A DNA stretch of 28,058 nt from UBA668 sp046052275 (GTDB lineage Bacteria > Actinomycetota > Acidimicrobiia > Acidimicrobiales > Ilumatobacteraceae): the NCBI GenBank assembly GCA_046052275.1, contig JBJOMQ010000009.1:1-28058 (forward strand), given 5' to 3'. Of the stretch, positions 1 to 7,429 are shown piece by piece (position 1 is the first letter of the stretch; each line of letters begins with the position of its first letter). The notes beneath the pieces are model-generated. The model was not told the DNA's origin. It saw only the letters and a program-made list of their open reading frames with translations, and searched no databases. The position numbers and the translations under genes are program-made.

Positions 1-200
1 AGCCGGACGGCGGGTTCGTCCCCTGATGCTGACTCAACTGCGAGAACGGAGATTCCAGCGGATGGCACCGAGTCTGCGGAGCGACGAGCCGGCGGCGCAT
101 TGCCTGCCTCGACGGACCAGCCATTGATCGCCGGCCGCGCGACGAGGACCAAAAGACTCGACGCTGCAATAGCCGTGACCACTCCAACCCGCGCCCTCAT
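1..200 (-). CDS. N-terminal part of an unidentified membrane-anchored or secreted protein (cut by left edge)
   Basis: On the minus strand an ATG at 200 opens a frame that stays open to the window edge (66 codons visible). It begins MRARVGVVTAIAASSLLVLV, a short basic start followed by a hydrophobic run of about 20 residues, as in a signal peptide or signal anchor. A polar, Ala/Ser/Pro-rich stretch follows. The purine-rich GAGCGAG lies directly before the ATG, and a CAGACT box lies 7 nt upstream of it, close to the -10 spacing seen elsewhere in this window. The gene follows the GH18-type gene on the same strand after about 54 bp, so the two may be co-transcribed. The family cannot be identified from the visible part. 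The call rests on the signal-like N-terminus and position, so it is moderate. Confidence 0.5.
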   Translation of the reverse strand, partial: MRARVGVVTAIAASSLLVLVARPAINGWSVEAGNAPPARRSADSVPSAGISVLAVESASGDEPAVR

Positions 201-254
201 CTCGCTCAGTCTGCCTGCCCGCAGGGCACGCATCGAACGCAGTGCTGCGGGACG

Positions 255-2843
255 TCAGGAGGCGTGCACGATCGGCCACATCGTCGTGGCATACAGCCAG
301 CCACGCGGCATGTCGGTGCCTCGGATTCCCCAGGTATACGTGCCGCGAAGGGTCGGATAGGCGGCTGCGACGTCGGCGTAGATCGCTGCCATGGCGGTCT
401 CGGGCATCACGTACCCCGCAGGCCAGTCCCACGGGCCCGCCCAGAAGCCCAGCACGAACTGGTCGGGCCTGATACCGGTATCGGTCATCCAGCTGCGCAT
501 CTTCGCCAGCACGCTCGACGACGTCGGCGCATTGTCGTTGTAGAACTGGAAGCCCACGTAGGCGAGATCGCCTGTCGAGGCAAGGTCGCGCGCCAGTGCG
601 CGCATGGGAGTCTCGACGGTCGGGTCGCCGTAGGGCGCCATGGTGATCAGGAAGCCAGCGCCGTAGTGGACCCGCAGCGCCCGCGAGACCGCTGCAAGTC
701 CAGTCGCCGAGATGCCGCCCGGCACTCCCGCCTCGAGGTCCCAGTCGATTCCCGAGAACCCGAACTCGTCGATGAGCGGCTTCACGCTGGCGAGGAACGC
801 CTGCTGCTGGGCCGCCGTGCCCAGCCCTGCCTGCGCTCCGCCGCCTCCACCGATGGACAGCAGGGTCGGCTTGCCTGCCGCGCGGCGAGCCTTGTACTCA
901 GTCGCCAAAGCCGTCCTCGACACACCCGAGAGATAGATCGTCAGTGAGCCGTCGCTCTGCACCGGAGCAAACGCGTGGTAGAGCAGCTCGTACTGGACCG
1001 GGAGCGTTGACGGCAGCGCGAGGTTCCAGCCCTCGAGATAGCCGGCGACGAATCGGGTGGGGAGGCCCGGGATCGGCGGCGTCCCGGTGACGCCGACGGC
1101 GACGGCCGCAGGGGACGACCAGGCAGAGGTGGCCGTGGCGTTACGCGCACGGACCTGCACCGAGTACCACCCTGCGGCAAGACCCGTGACCGTCGTCGAG
1201 ACGGCGGCGATGCCGCTGACAGTGACCGCAGCGATGGGCGCACCGGTCGAGGAGGTGCCGGCGTACTGCAGGTCGTAGACGGTTGCCGCAGCCACGCTTC
1301 CCCACGATGCGGTGAGGCGATCGGCCGCCGACGACGACGCCACCAGTCCGGCAGGCGGAGCGAGCGTCGACGAATCGGCAATGATCGAGGCATCGTCGAT
1401 GTCGAGCGTGCCCACGCGGGCGAGCAGGTGGAACACCGACACCGACGTGACGCCCGTCGGCACAGTGAACGTGGCCGTGACGGGGGTCCAGTTCGTGGCA
1501 GCAGAGAGGTCGCGAAGCCAGGCGTACGACATCGTGCCGGCGGTGGTGCGGTACTCCACGGTGAGCTGCGACGCTGCAGTCGATCGATACCAGTCGGAGA
1601 ATACGTACGTGCCGCCAGGCGCCACCGGCACGTGATCGAAGGCCCACTTCGCGTCGCCGCTCGAGTAGGACGTGATCTGCACCCGGCCGAAGCGCGAACC
1701 AACGGCTCCACCCGAGGACGGCACGGTGAGGGTTCGAGTGTTCGTCCCCCACCCTCCGGCCAGCCATGACTGCGGGGCCGCACAGCCGGATCCCATCAGC
1801 TCGAACGAGCCGTTCGCAACAAGGCTTGTGGCAGCGCTGGCAACAGCGGTGGCACTGGACGTCGCCGACCACGCCGAGACAGATGCGCCGCTGACGGCGC
1901 GCACTCGGACGTCGTAGTTGCCTGGCGCGAGCGTGGTGAGTGAGCGGCTAGTCGCCGTGATGCCGGTCACGACGACGGGACTCGTTCCCACCAGGCCATA
2001 CGAGAGGTCGTATGCGGTTGCACCGGCGACAGCCGACCACGTCACCGCCAACTGGTTGAGCGCCGTGGCACACGCCGCGACCGATGCGGGAGGTGCGATG
2101 ACGGCACCGGGCGCTTCACCGGTGAGTGTGCTGTCGTCGACATCGAGGCTGCCGATCGACGAGAGGCGGTGCACCACGGTCATCGTCGAGGTGCCGGCGG
2201 GCACGGTGACAGTCGCCGTTGCTTCGGCCCAGCTCGCCGATGGAGGAACGGTCGACACCTGCTGGAACGTCGACGACCCGGACGCGGAGCGGAATTCTGC
2301 GAACAGCGAGGTGGCCACATCTGACCGGTACCAGGTGCTCACCTGGTAGGCCTCACCCGGTACGACGCCGACCGGCGCGAACCGCCATCCCGCATAGCCG
2401 GACGTGTACGACGTGATCGCCGTACGAACGAACCGCGATCCAGATCGAGCCCCGCCGGTGGGATACGACATCGCCACCCTGAACTTGCCACTCTTGGCCT
2501 GCGTCCACGACAGCGGGAGCGATGAATTCCGCGGCGTGACCGTCTCGACCGAGCTGTTGGCGACGAGCTGTGCTGGCGCCGCGCCAGCGGGCTCTGCGAC
2601 GACCATCGGCAGCGCGCAGGCGAGGGCTGCGACGGCCATGGCCACGCAACGGACGACTGGGCGCCTCGGGATGGGAGCGGGTCGGACGACGGCAGCGATC
2701 ACAGCGGAAGTATCGGCGCCGCCCGCGGGCCCCTTGAGCACCACAGCCTGTGACGGGCGACGCGACGACAGTTGTCGCCGAAGGCGACGGCCAGACCGTG
2801 GCGGGCAGTACGGGAAATCGTGGAGCCCCGTCTCTGTCGCCAT
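255..2843 (-). CDS. Secreted GH18-family (chitinase-like) protein with two CBM/FnIII pairs
   Basis: A large exported glycan-active protein of 862 aa from the chosen start. A hydrophobic export segment at about residues 63-89 ends in AEPAGAAPA. It is followed by a jelly-roll CBM4/9-like domain (94-244), FnIII (248-334), a second jelly-roll (340-490), a second FnIII (494-584) and a C-terminal GH18 TIM barrel (596-860). The jelly-roll/FnIII unit is an internal duplication: compare SRFVRTAITSYTSG with SRFGRVQITSYSSG. GH18 signs are LLSIGGGGG on the substrate strand and FSGIDWDLE at the catalytic strand, giving D700, D702 and the acid E704; the first Asp of the usual DxxDxDxE is Ser697. The ATG at 2843 is chosen because TACTGT lies 6 nt before it, the spacing seen at many starts here. 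It gives an unusually long basic leader, so GTG at 2744 or ATG at 2639 remain possible. The likely substrate is chitin or a related GlcNAc polymer (inference). Confidence 0.85.
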   Translation of the reverse strand: MATETGLHDFPYCPPRSGRRLRRQLSSRRPSQAVVLKGPAGGADTSAVIAAVVRPAPIPRRPVVRCVAMAVAALACALPMVVAEPAGAAPAQLVANSSVETVTPRNSSLPLSWTQAKSGKFRVAMSYPTGGARSGSRFVRTAITSYTSGYAGWRFAPVGVVPGEAYQVSTWYRSDVATSLFAEFRSASGSSTFQQVSTVPPSASWAEATATVTVPAGTSTMTVVHRLSSIGSLDVDDSTLTGEAPGAVIAPPASVAACATALNQLAVTWSAVAGATAYDLSYGLVGTSPVVVTGITATSRSLTTLAPGNYDVRVRAVSGASVSAWSATSSATAVASAATSLVANGSFELMGSGCAAPQSWLAGGWGTNTRTLTVPSSGGAVGSRFGRVQITSYSSGDAKWAFDHVPVAPGGTYVFSDWYRSTAASQLTVEYRTTAGTMSYAWLRDLSAATNWTPVTATFTVPTGVTSVSVFHLLARVGTLDIDDASIIADSSTLAPPAGLVASSSAADRLTASWGSVAAATVYDLQYAGTSSTGAPIAAVTVSGIAAVSTTVTGLAAGWYSVQVRARNATATSAWSSPAAVAVGVTGTPPIPGLPTRFVAGYLEGWNLALPSTLPVQYELLYHAFAPVQSDGSLTIYLSGVSRTALATEYKARRAAGKPTLLSIGGGGGAQAGLGTAAQQQAFLASVKPLIDEFGFSGIDWDLEAGVPGGISATGLAAVSRALRVHYGAGFLITMAPYGDPTVETPMRALARDLASTGDLAYVGFQFYNDNAPTSSSVLAKMRSWMTDTGIRPDQFVLGFWAGPWDWPAGYVMPETAMAAIYADVAAAYPTLRGTYTWGIRGTDMPRGWLYATTMWPIVHAS

Positions 2844-2849
2844 TCGGTC

Positions 2850-2855
2850 ACAGTA
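2850..2855 (-). promoter_or_regulatory. Probable -10 box of the GH18 gene
   Basis: TACTGT on the minus strand ends 6 nt before the ATG at 2843, matching TANNNT and implying a leaderless transcript. TTGACT occurs upstream (2868-2873) but only 12 nt away, too close to be a normal -35. Confidence 0.4.
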
Positions 2856-2922
2856 CGACACAGGTTCAGTCAAGATCACGCATTGTGGTCGTCTATGCGT
2901 GGAACGTGGTGAAATGGGGGTG

Positions 2923-2928
2923 TACAAC
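2923..2928 (+). promoter_or_regulatory. Possible -10 box of the small secreted protein gene
   Basis: TACAAC (within TGTACAACAG) ends 6 nt before the ATG at 2935, the leaderless spacing seen elsewhere here, but with C instead of T at the last position. TGGAAC lies 17 nt upstream as a weak -35 candidate. It diverges from the GH18 promoter within the same 91-bp gap. Confidence 0.3.
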
Positions 2929-2934
2929 AGTGAC

Positions 2935-3393
2935 ATGAGGACTCGCCGACTCGCCAGCATCATGGCTGCCGCCGCCTTGCTGGTCGGTGTCGCCGGCACG
3001 GCACCCACCGCCGCGACGGTCACCATCACCAATCCATCGGTGTCGTGCTCGCTCACGGCCGTGCTCCCCGCGCTCTCCAAGACAAAGCAGCTCACGGGCA
3101 GCGCCCGCGTGTCGTGCACGGCGGCGACGAGCGTCAGCGTCACCGTCGTCGTGCAGGTCGTCGAACTCGACGGCGCCGTCGTCGACACGCTCGGCAACCT
3201 CTACATCGTCTCCTCGGCGAAGGCGCTCACCCGATCGACCAAGGCGGTCTCGTGGACCGTCACCACCCCGGCGCGGGCCTGTCCAAATGCCGACGGGGCC
3301 GGCCTTGAGGACTTCTACACCGTCGCCATCATCAGCGCCGGCGGCTCACGGAACACCGAGACGATCGGCAAGATCGACGGCTGGAGTTGTTGA
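2935..3393 (+). CDS. Small secreted four-cysteine protein, function unknown
   Basis: 152 aa. The N-terminus MRTRRLASIMAAAALLVGVA is a clear Sec signal peptide, with cleavage probably after the GTAPTAA region (about residues 21-27). The mature part of about 125 residues is rich in Thr, Ser and Val and looks all-beta. It has four cysteines (C38, C61, C116 and the C-terminal C152), consistent with two disulfides outside the cell. No catalytic motif or family is recognised. It is transcribed divergently from the GH18 gene across 91 bp, so shared regulation is possible. The frame stays open upstream of 2935, but that part is antisense to the GH18 gene and lacks a signal peptide. About 97 bp separate its stop from the convergent gene downstream, with no clear terminator. 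Confidence 0.75.
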   Translation: MRTRRLASIMAAAALLVGVAGTAPTAATVTITNPSVSCSLTAVLPALSKTKQLTGSARVSCTAATSVSVTVVVQVVELDGAVVDTLGNLYIVSSAKALTRSTKAVSWTVTTPARACPNADGAGLEDFYTVAIISAGGSRNTETIGKIDGWSC

Positions 3394-3490
3394 TTCCGCA
3401 CCACGAGGACCCTCAAGTCCGATGCAGAGGTGCGCTGCCAAGTCATTTCGGCTTGGTTGGCCGTCGGGTGACAACGCGAGGGAGGGCCGA

Positions 3491-4867
3491 CTACTCGGCA
3501 CCTGCGACTCGAGTTGCCAGGTGGAGATCTCGCTCGAGCAGCACACGTGGCCCTGCGAACGCGTACACACCCGAAATGATGCCGAGCACGAACACCGCGT
3601 ATGCCATTCGCACTTCGCTGATCGGTGAGAGGAAGAACAGTCCAAGCAGTACCCCTGCCTGACTTGCCGGAACACTCCAGAGCAACGGCCAGCGCCGGCC
3701 GAAACGAACGGCAGCCACAACGGCAACAGCCAGGTATGGCCACGGCCGGTGGAGAAACCCGCCGTGCGACTTGTCGCCATCATCGAACATCGAGAGATAT
3801 GACGTCGATCGACTGCTGAGCCATCTTGATCTCGGTGCGAAGTCCCTGCTCGTGCCATACGTTGCGTAGTACGCCTCTGCCGGCACACCACTCCAGCCGA
3901 TCTGGCGGGTGAACAACTGCCAGCGCGCCTGGAAGTACACGAACGGATACTCAGTCACCGCCTCGCGCCATGCGACCGCAGCGGCCGATCGATCCTCACT
4001 CGGCAGCCGAAGCCTCACCAGGTCCCGGACGCTGTACGGCTGGTAGTTCCGATCAGCCCTGAGATCGTCGAGTGTGAGGGAGTCTCGAATGTAGACATCG
4101 GGAACGAGCACCGTCCCGACGCGAGTGCTCATCTCATCGAGATCCACGTAGAACGTCACAGCTTCGGGCCCTGTTCGCTCAACAGATGTCACGACGAGGA
4201 GACCCTGTACCAGTCCGAAGAACAGCAATCCCGTCGCAATTCCTGCCAGAGCACCAACTGCGAGCTTCCTACGACGTGAGGATCCACGCCCCGCGACGCC
4301 CCAGTGAATCGCTGCTGCGCCGGCCACGATGACTACCACCACGATTCCGTTCTGGCGGGCTGCGGCCATCAAGCCGAGCCCGAGCGCAAGCAACGCCCCG
4401 TGCACGGGAGTTGGCCTACGCGTTCGGAACACAACGGCGAGCGCGGCAATCGTGGCCACCGCGAACCACGTGTCGCGAATGACGTTGATGAGCATCGCGT
4501 AGGTCGTGGGGAACAGGCAGACGAGAACAGTTGCCGTGATCGCTGCGCTCCGACGAGTGAACGCGGGTCTCAGCAACGAGCCGACCGACACAAAGAATGC
4601 TGCGACTTGCCCGATCTGTATGAAGCCGAGGCCGAGGCCGATCATGTAGAAGGGCTTCCACGCCATCATGAGCAACGGGGACCACCAGTCGGTGTAGGCA
4701 CCGGCGGCCATCTCTCGCACCATCTGATCAGTGTCGTGATTGGCACGTCCGGGAAAGGTCGGGCCAACAACAAGCGCCAGCACAACCAGCAGTCCGATCA
4801 GCCACGGCCAACGAATCGAGATCCACCGATAACAGCGAATCGACGTCTGCCAAATTGACCTCACCAT
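3491..4867 (-). CDS. Multi-spanning membrane protein, GT-C/DUF6020-like
   Basis: 458 aa with many hydrophobic helices, the first being WPWLIGLLVVLALVVGPTF. After helix 1 comes PGRANHDTDQMVREM, resembling the acidic PG..xDs/tDq loop of DUF6020 and other GT-C-type glycosyltransferases. RDTWFAVAT further on matches the K/RDxxFA motif of the same group. A soluble extracytoplasmic stretch (about residues 225-350) precedes the last helices. If the family call is right, it would transfer a sugar from a lipid carrier on the outer face of the membrane; donor and acceptor cannot be told. ATG 4867 is used, but TACCCT lies 3 nt before it and 6 nt before the next codon, GTG 4864, so the leaderless start may be one codon later. 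The 231 bp between this gene and the tRNA (4868-5098) show no other gene. Confidence 0.65.
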   Translation of the reverse strand: MVRSIWQTSIRCYRWISIRWPWLIGLLVVLALVVGPTFPGRANHDTDQMVREMAAGAYTDWWSPLLMMAWKPFYMIGLGLGFIQIGQVAAFFVSVGSLLRPAFTRRSAAITATVLVCLFPTTYAMLINVIRDTWFAVATIAALAVVFRTRRPTPVHGALLALGLGLMAAARQNGIVVVVIVAGAAAIHWGVAGRGSSRRRKLAVGALAGIATGLLFFGLVQGLLVVTSVERTGPEAVTFYVDLDEMSTRVGTVLVPDVYIRDSLTLDDLRADRNYQPYSVRDLVRLRLPSEDRSAAAVAWREAVTEYPFVYFQARWQLFTRQIGWSGVPAEAYYATYGTSRDFAPRSRWLSSRSTSYLSMFDDGDKSHGGFLHRPWPYLAVAVVAAVRFGRRWPLLWSVPASQAGVLLGLFFLSPISEVRMAYAVFVLGIISGVYAFAGPRVLLERDLHLATRVAGAE

Positions 4868-4870
4868 CAG

Positions 4871-4876
4871 AGGGTA
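4871..4876 (-). promoter_or_regulatory. Possible -10 box of the GT-C-like gene
   Basis: TACCCT on the minus strand lies 3 nt before ATG 4867 and 6 nt before GTG 4864. The second spacing matches the leaderless pattern of this window. Confidence 0.3.
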
Positions 4877-5098
4877 TCGGGCGGCGTAGTTGCGATTCCG
4901 CACAGCGCACCGAGGCGGCCTTGAGGTGCTGACGACTCGTCCACGCACGACGCCACTGAACACCTCTCGACCGAAGAGCCTCGGACGGTGCCGGACCACG
5001 ACGTTGTTCCATCGGATCGCTGCCACCGCCACTCCCGGAATCGGCTGCCATGAGACGCCCAGGTCGTAACCGACCGTCACCCGTGGATGCGGCCCCAA

Positions 5099-5185
5099 TG
5101 GTGTCGGAGGGGGGACTTGAACCCCCACGAACTTACGTTCACTAGCCCCTCAAGCTAGCGCGTCTGCCTATTCCGCCACTCCGAC
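5099..5185 (-). tRNA. tRNA-Leu (anticodon GAG)
   Basis: An 87-nt class II tRNA on the minus strand. The acceptor stem pairs GTCGGAG (5185-5179) with CTCCGAC (5109-5103), followed by discriminator A and an encoded CCA (5102-5099). The anticodon stem CTAGC/GCTAG encloses the loop TTGAGGG with anticodon GAG (5149-5151), reading CUC/CUU. A variable arm GAAC-GTAA-GTTC and a T-arm GGGGG-TTCAAGT-CCCCC are present. The long variable arm and A73 fit leucine. It lies just downstream of secG on the same strand. Confidence 0.96.
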
Positions 5186-5199
5186 GTGGTGGGATGCGA

Positions 5200-5228
5200 A
5201 GGCTATCCCAGGTGGGTCAGCGCACCAA
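5200..5228 (-). promoter_or_regulatory. Probable tRNA-Leu promoter inside the secG 3' end
   Basis: On the minus strand TTGGTG (5228-5223) and TAGCCT (5205-5200) are separated by 17 nt, and the mature tRNA begins 14 nt further on. The -35 box lies within the last codons of secG. Independent transcription of the tRNA is inferred. Confidence 0.45.
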
Positions 5229-5456
5229 CAGGAAGCTGAGGGCGATGACCGTGCCGATCCAGATGATGCCCATCACCGTGGTGATTCGGGTCAGGTTGCG
5301 CTCTGCCGCAGTGCTGCCGAGCGCCGTGGTGCCACCGCCACCGAACATGTCGCTGAGGCCACCGCCGCGACCGCTGTGCATGAGCACACCTGCGATGGTG
5401 CCAATGAGCGAGACGATGTTCACCAGCACGGTGAGGTACATGACGACGGTACGCAC
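5217..5456 (-). CDS. secG: Preprotein translocase subunit SecG
   Basis: 79 aa from GTG 5456. It is the small non-essential subunit of the SecYEG channel in the cytoplasmic membrane. It has two membrane helices (YLTVLVNIVSLIGTIAGVLM and, near the C-terminus, MGIIWIGTVIALSFLLV) joined by the typical Gly-rich loop SGRGGGLSDMFGGGGT. That loop, the length and the position in a gap-pgk-tpiA neighbourhood are diagnostic. ATG 5441 is an alternative start. The GTG is preferred because TAGGCT lies 8 nt before it, and it gives a short basic N-terminus. It starts 11 bp after the stop of oppF. In related genomes secG normally follows tpiA directly; here the opp genes intervene. Confidence 0.88.
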   Translation of the reverse strand: MRTVVMYLTVLVNIVSLIGTIAGVLMHSGRGGGLSDMFGGGGTTALGSTAAERNLTRITTVMGIIWIGTVIALSFLLVR

Positions 5457-5464
5457 GGCCGCAG

Positions 5465-5470
5465 AGCCTA
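5465..5470 (-). promoter_or_regulatory. Possible secG -10 box overlapping the oppF stop codon
   Basis: TAGGCT on the minus strand ends 8 nt before GTG 5456, and its TAG is the oppF stop codon. If used, secG is transcribed leaderless and independently of the opp genes. Confidence 0.35.
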
Positions 5471-6454
5471 CCGGCCGGCGTCGGGGAAGTGGCAGGCAAC
5501 GGGGTGGCCCTGTCCCCTGTCGACAAGCTGGGGCTCCTCGGCAGCGCACAGGTCGGTGGCGTACGGGCACCGGGTACGGAACCGGCAGCCCGATGGCGGA
5601 TTGATCGGGCTCGGCACATCGCCCTGCAACATGATCCGGCTGCGGGTGCGCTCACTCACCGGGTCGGGCTCTGGCACCGCTGACAGCAGCGCCCGGGTGT
5701 ACGGGTGCACCGGACTCTCGTACAGCGCCTCGGCCGGAGCGAGTTCCATGATCTTGCCGAGGTACATCACTGCCACCACGTCGCTGATGTGCCGAACCAC
5801 CGACAGGTCGTGGGCGATGAACAGGTAGCTGAGACCGAGGCGGTCCTGCAGGTCTTCGAGCAGGTTCACCACCGACCCCTGCACGCTGACGTCGAGCGCC
5901 GAGACCGGCTCGTCGAGCACGATGAGCGACGGATTCAGCGCCAGCGCGCGGGCGATGCCGATGCGCTGTCGCTGACCGCCGGAGAACTCGTGAGGGAATC
6001 GACGGGAATGGTCGGGCGACAGGCCGACCAGCTCGAGCAGTTCCTGGACGCGGGCATCGTGGTCGCCCTCGACCTTCTGGATGCGCAGCGGCTCGGCGAT
6101 GGCTGAGCCAACGGTGAGCCTCGGATCGAGCGATGCCTGGGGGTCTTGGAAGACGATCTGCATCTCGCGGCGCAGGCCGCGCATCCGCTTTCGCGAGAGG
6201 CCGACGATCTCCTCGCCCTTGAAGCGCACCGAGCCGGACGTCGGCTCGAGCAGGCGCAGCACACTGCGGCCGACGGTGGTCTTGCCACTGCCGCTCTCTC
6301 CGACGAGGCCCAACGGCTGGCCAGCGTCGATGCGGAACGACACACCCGAGACGGCCTGCACGACGATCTTGCTGCGCCGCATGCCGGTGGCACGCGAGAT
6401 AGTGAAGTGCTTCGTGAGGTCTGTGACCTCGAGCACCGTTGTGGCGTCACTCAC
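5468..6454 (-). CDS. oppF: Oligopeptide ABC transporter ATP-binding protein (OppF/DppF type)
   Basis: 328 aa cytoplasmic ATPase that powers peptide import together with OppD. Visible motifs are Walker A GESGSGKT (52-59), Q-loop FQDP (Q103), signature FSGGQRQR (158-161 core), Walker B IVLDEP (178-183) and the switch histidine in IAHD (H215). The C-terminal domain has cysteines C290, C296, C303 and C321 in GCRFRTRCPYATDLC, the Cys-rich tail usual for Opp/Dpp ATPases. The GTG start at 6454 overlaps the stop of the upstream ATPase gene (GTGA) and is preceded by GGGGGTG at good distance, so it beats the ATG at 6493. The overlap means translational coupling. Peptide class (oligo versus di) cannot be decided from sequence. 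Confidence 0.93.
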   Translation of the reverse strand: MSDATTVLEVTDLTKHFTISRATGMRRSKIVVQAVSGVSFRIDAGQPLGLVGESGSGKTTVGRSVLRLLEPTSGSVRFKGEEIVGLSRKRMRGLRREMQIVFQDPQASLDPRLTVGSAIAEPLRIQKVEGDHDARVQELLELVGLSPDHSRRFPHEFSGGQRQRIGIARALALNPSLIVLDEPVSALDVSVQGSVVNLLEDLQDRLGLSYLFIAHDLSVVRHISDVVAVMYLGKIMELAPAEALYESPVHPYTRALLSAVPEPDPVSERTRSRIMLQGDVPSPINPPSGCRFRTRCPYATDLCAAEEPQLVDRGQGHPVACHFPDAGR

Positions 6455-7428
6455 TTCCGCACCCCCAGCGAGAGTTCGTCGGCGCGGATGCACGCCGTCA
6501 TCGACGCGCCGGAGGGGCGCAGTTCGGGCAGGCCGACACCGCAGGCCGCCACGGCATGGGCGCAGCGAGCGCGGAATGCACAGCCTTCCGGCGGTCGGAG
6601 CATGTTGGGCGGCCGACCGGGGATCGGCTGCAGTCGATCAACACCCACCCGCGGCAGCGACTCGAGCAGTCCGGTCGTGTACGGGTGAGTCGGCGCCGAG
6701 AACAGCGTGTGCACGTCCGCCCGTTCGACGACACGGCCTGCGTACATCACCTGCACCTGGTCAGCCACACGGGCGATGACGCCGAGGTCGTGCGTGATCA
6801 TGATGACTGCCTTGCGCATCTCCTTCTGGATGCGTTGCATCACCTCGAGAATCTGGGCCTGCACGGTGACGTCGAGTGCAGTCGTGGGCTCGTCAGCGAT
6901 GAGCACGTCGGGATCATTGGCGATCGCCATGGCGATCATCACCCGCTGGCGCATGCCCCCCGAGAACTCGTGCGGGTACTGTCCCGCGCGGTCAGTCGGC
7001 TGCGGGATGCCCACGATGTCGAGCAACTCGACGGCCCGGTTCCAGGCAGCCTCCTTGCTGACATCCTGATGCGAGCGGATCATCTCGACGATCTGGTCGC
7101 CCACCCGGTACACGGGGTTCAGGGCCGACAGGGGATCCTGGAAGATCATGGCAATGCGCTTGCCGCGGATGGTGCGCATCATGCGATTGCTCGCCCCAAC
7201 GAGCTCGGTGCCCCCGAGCTTCGCCGAGCCGGAGATCGAAGCTGTCCCCGGCAGCAGACCGAGCATTCCGAGGAAGGTCACCGACTTGCCCGATCCGCTC
7301 TCGCCCACTACGCCGAGCATCTCGCCAGGAGCGACGTCGAGATCGACACCACGCACCGCCTGCACGGTGCCATTGAGCGTCGAGAACGACACGCGGAAGT
7401 CGCGGAGTGACAGCAGTGCTTCGCCCAT
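6451..7428 (-). CDS. oppD: Oligopeptide ABC transporter ATP-binding protein (OppD/DppD type)
   Basis: 325 aa, the second ATPase of the importer. Walker A GESGSGKS (42-49), Q-loop FQDP, signature FSGGMRQR (core 156-159), Walker B LIADEP (176-181) and H213 in ITHD are all intact. The C-terminal oligopeptide-transporter tail has cysteines C283, C289, C296 and C313 (EGCAFRARC). The ATG at 7428 begins one base after the oppC stop (TGAGATG) and has GGGGA about 8 nt upstream. It pairs with the OppF-type subunit to give a heterodimer, as is usual for this class. Confidence 0.93.
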   Translation of the reverse strand: MGEALLSLRDFRVSFSTLNGTVQAVRGVDLDVAPGEMLGVVGESGSGKSVTFLGMLGLLPGTASISGSAKLGGTELVGASNRMMRTIRGKRIAMIFQDPLSALNPVYRVGDQIVEMIRSHQDVSKEAAWNRAVELLDIVGIPQPTDRAGQYPHEFSGGMRQRVMIAMAIANDPDVLIADEPTTALDVTVQAQILEVMQRIQKEMRKAVIMITHDLGVIARVADQVQVMYAGRVVERADVHTLFSAPTHPYTTGLLESLPRVGVDRLQPIPGRPPNMLRPPEGCAFRARCAHAVAACGVGLPELRPSGASMTACIRADELSLGVRK

Positions 7429-7429
7429 C

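Noticed and set aside
2901..2905. GGAAC as an ECF-sigma -35 box upstream of the small secreted protein
   Set aside because: No matching ECF -10 element (CGTC/GTT type) at 16-17 nt.
2844..3197. Upstream extension of the GH18 frame to 3197
   Set aside because: It is antisense to the small secreted protein gene, lacks any signal or domain, and would bury the export segment about 180 residues inside the protein.
3438..3456. Possible terminator CCAAG/CTTGG between the convergent genes at 3393 and 3491
   Set aside because: Only five base pairs with a nine-base loop and no T-run; not better than chance.
5190..5210. TGGGAT/ATCCCA inverted repeat between secG and tRNA-Leu
   Set aside because: Six base pairs overlapping the candidate tRNA -10 box, no T-run; likely chance.
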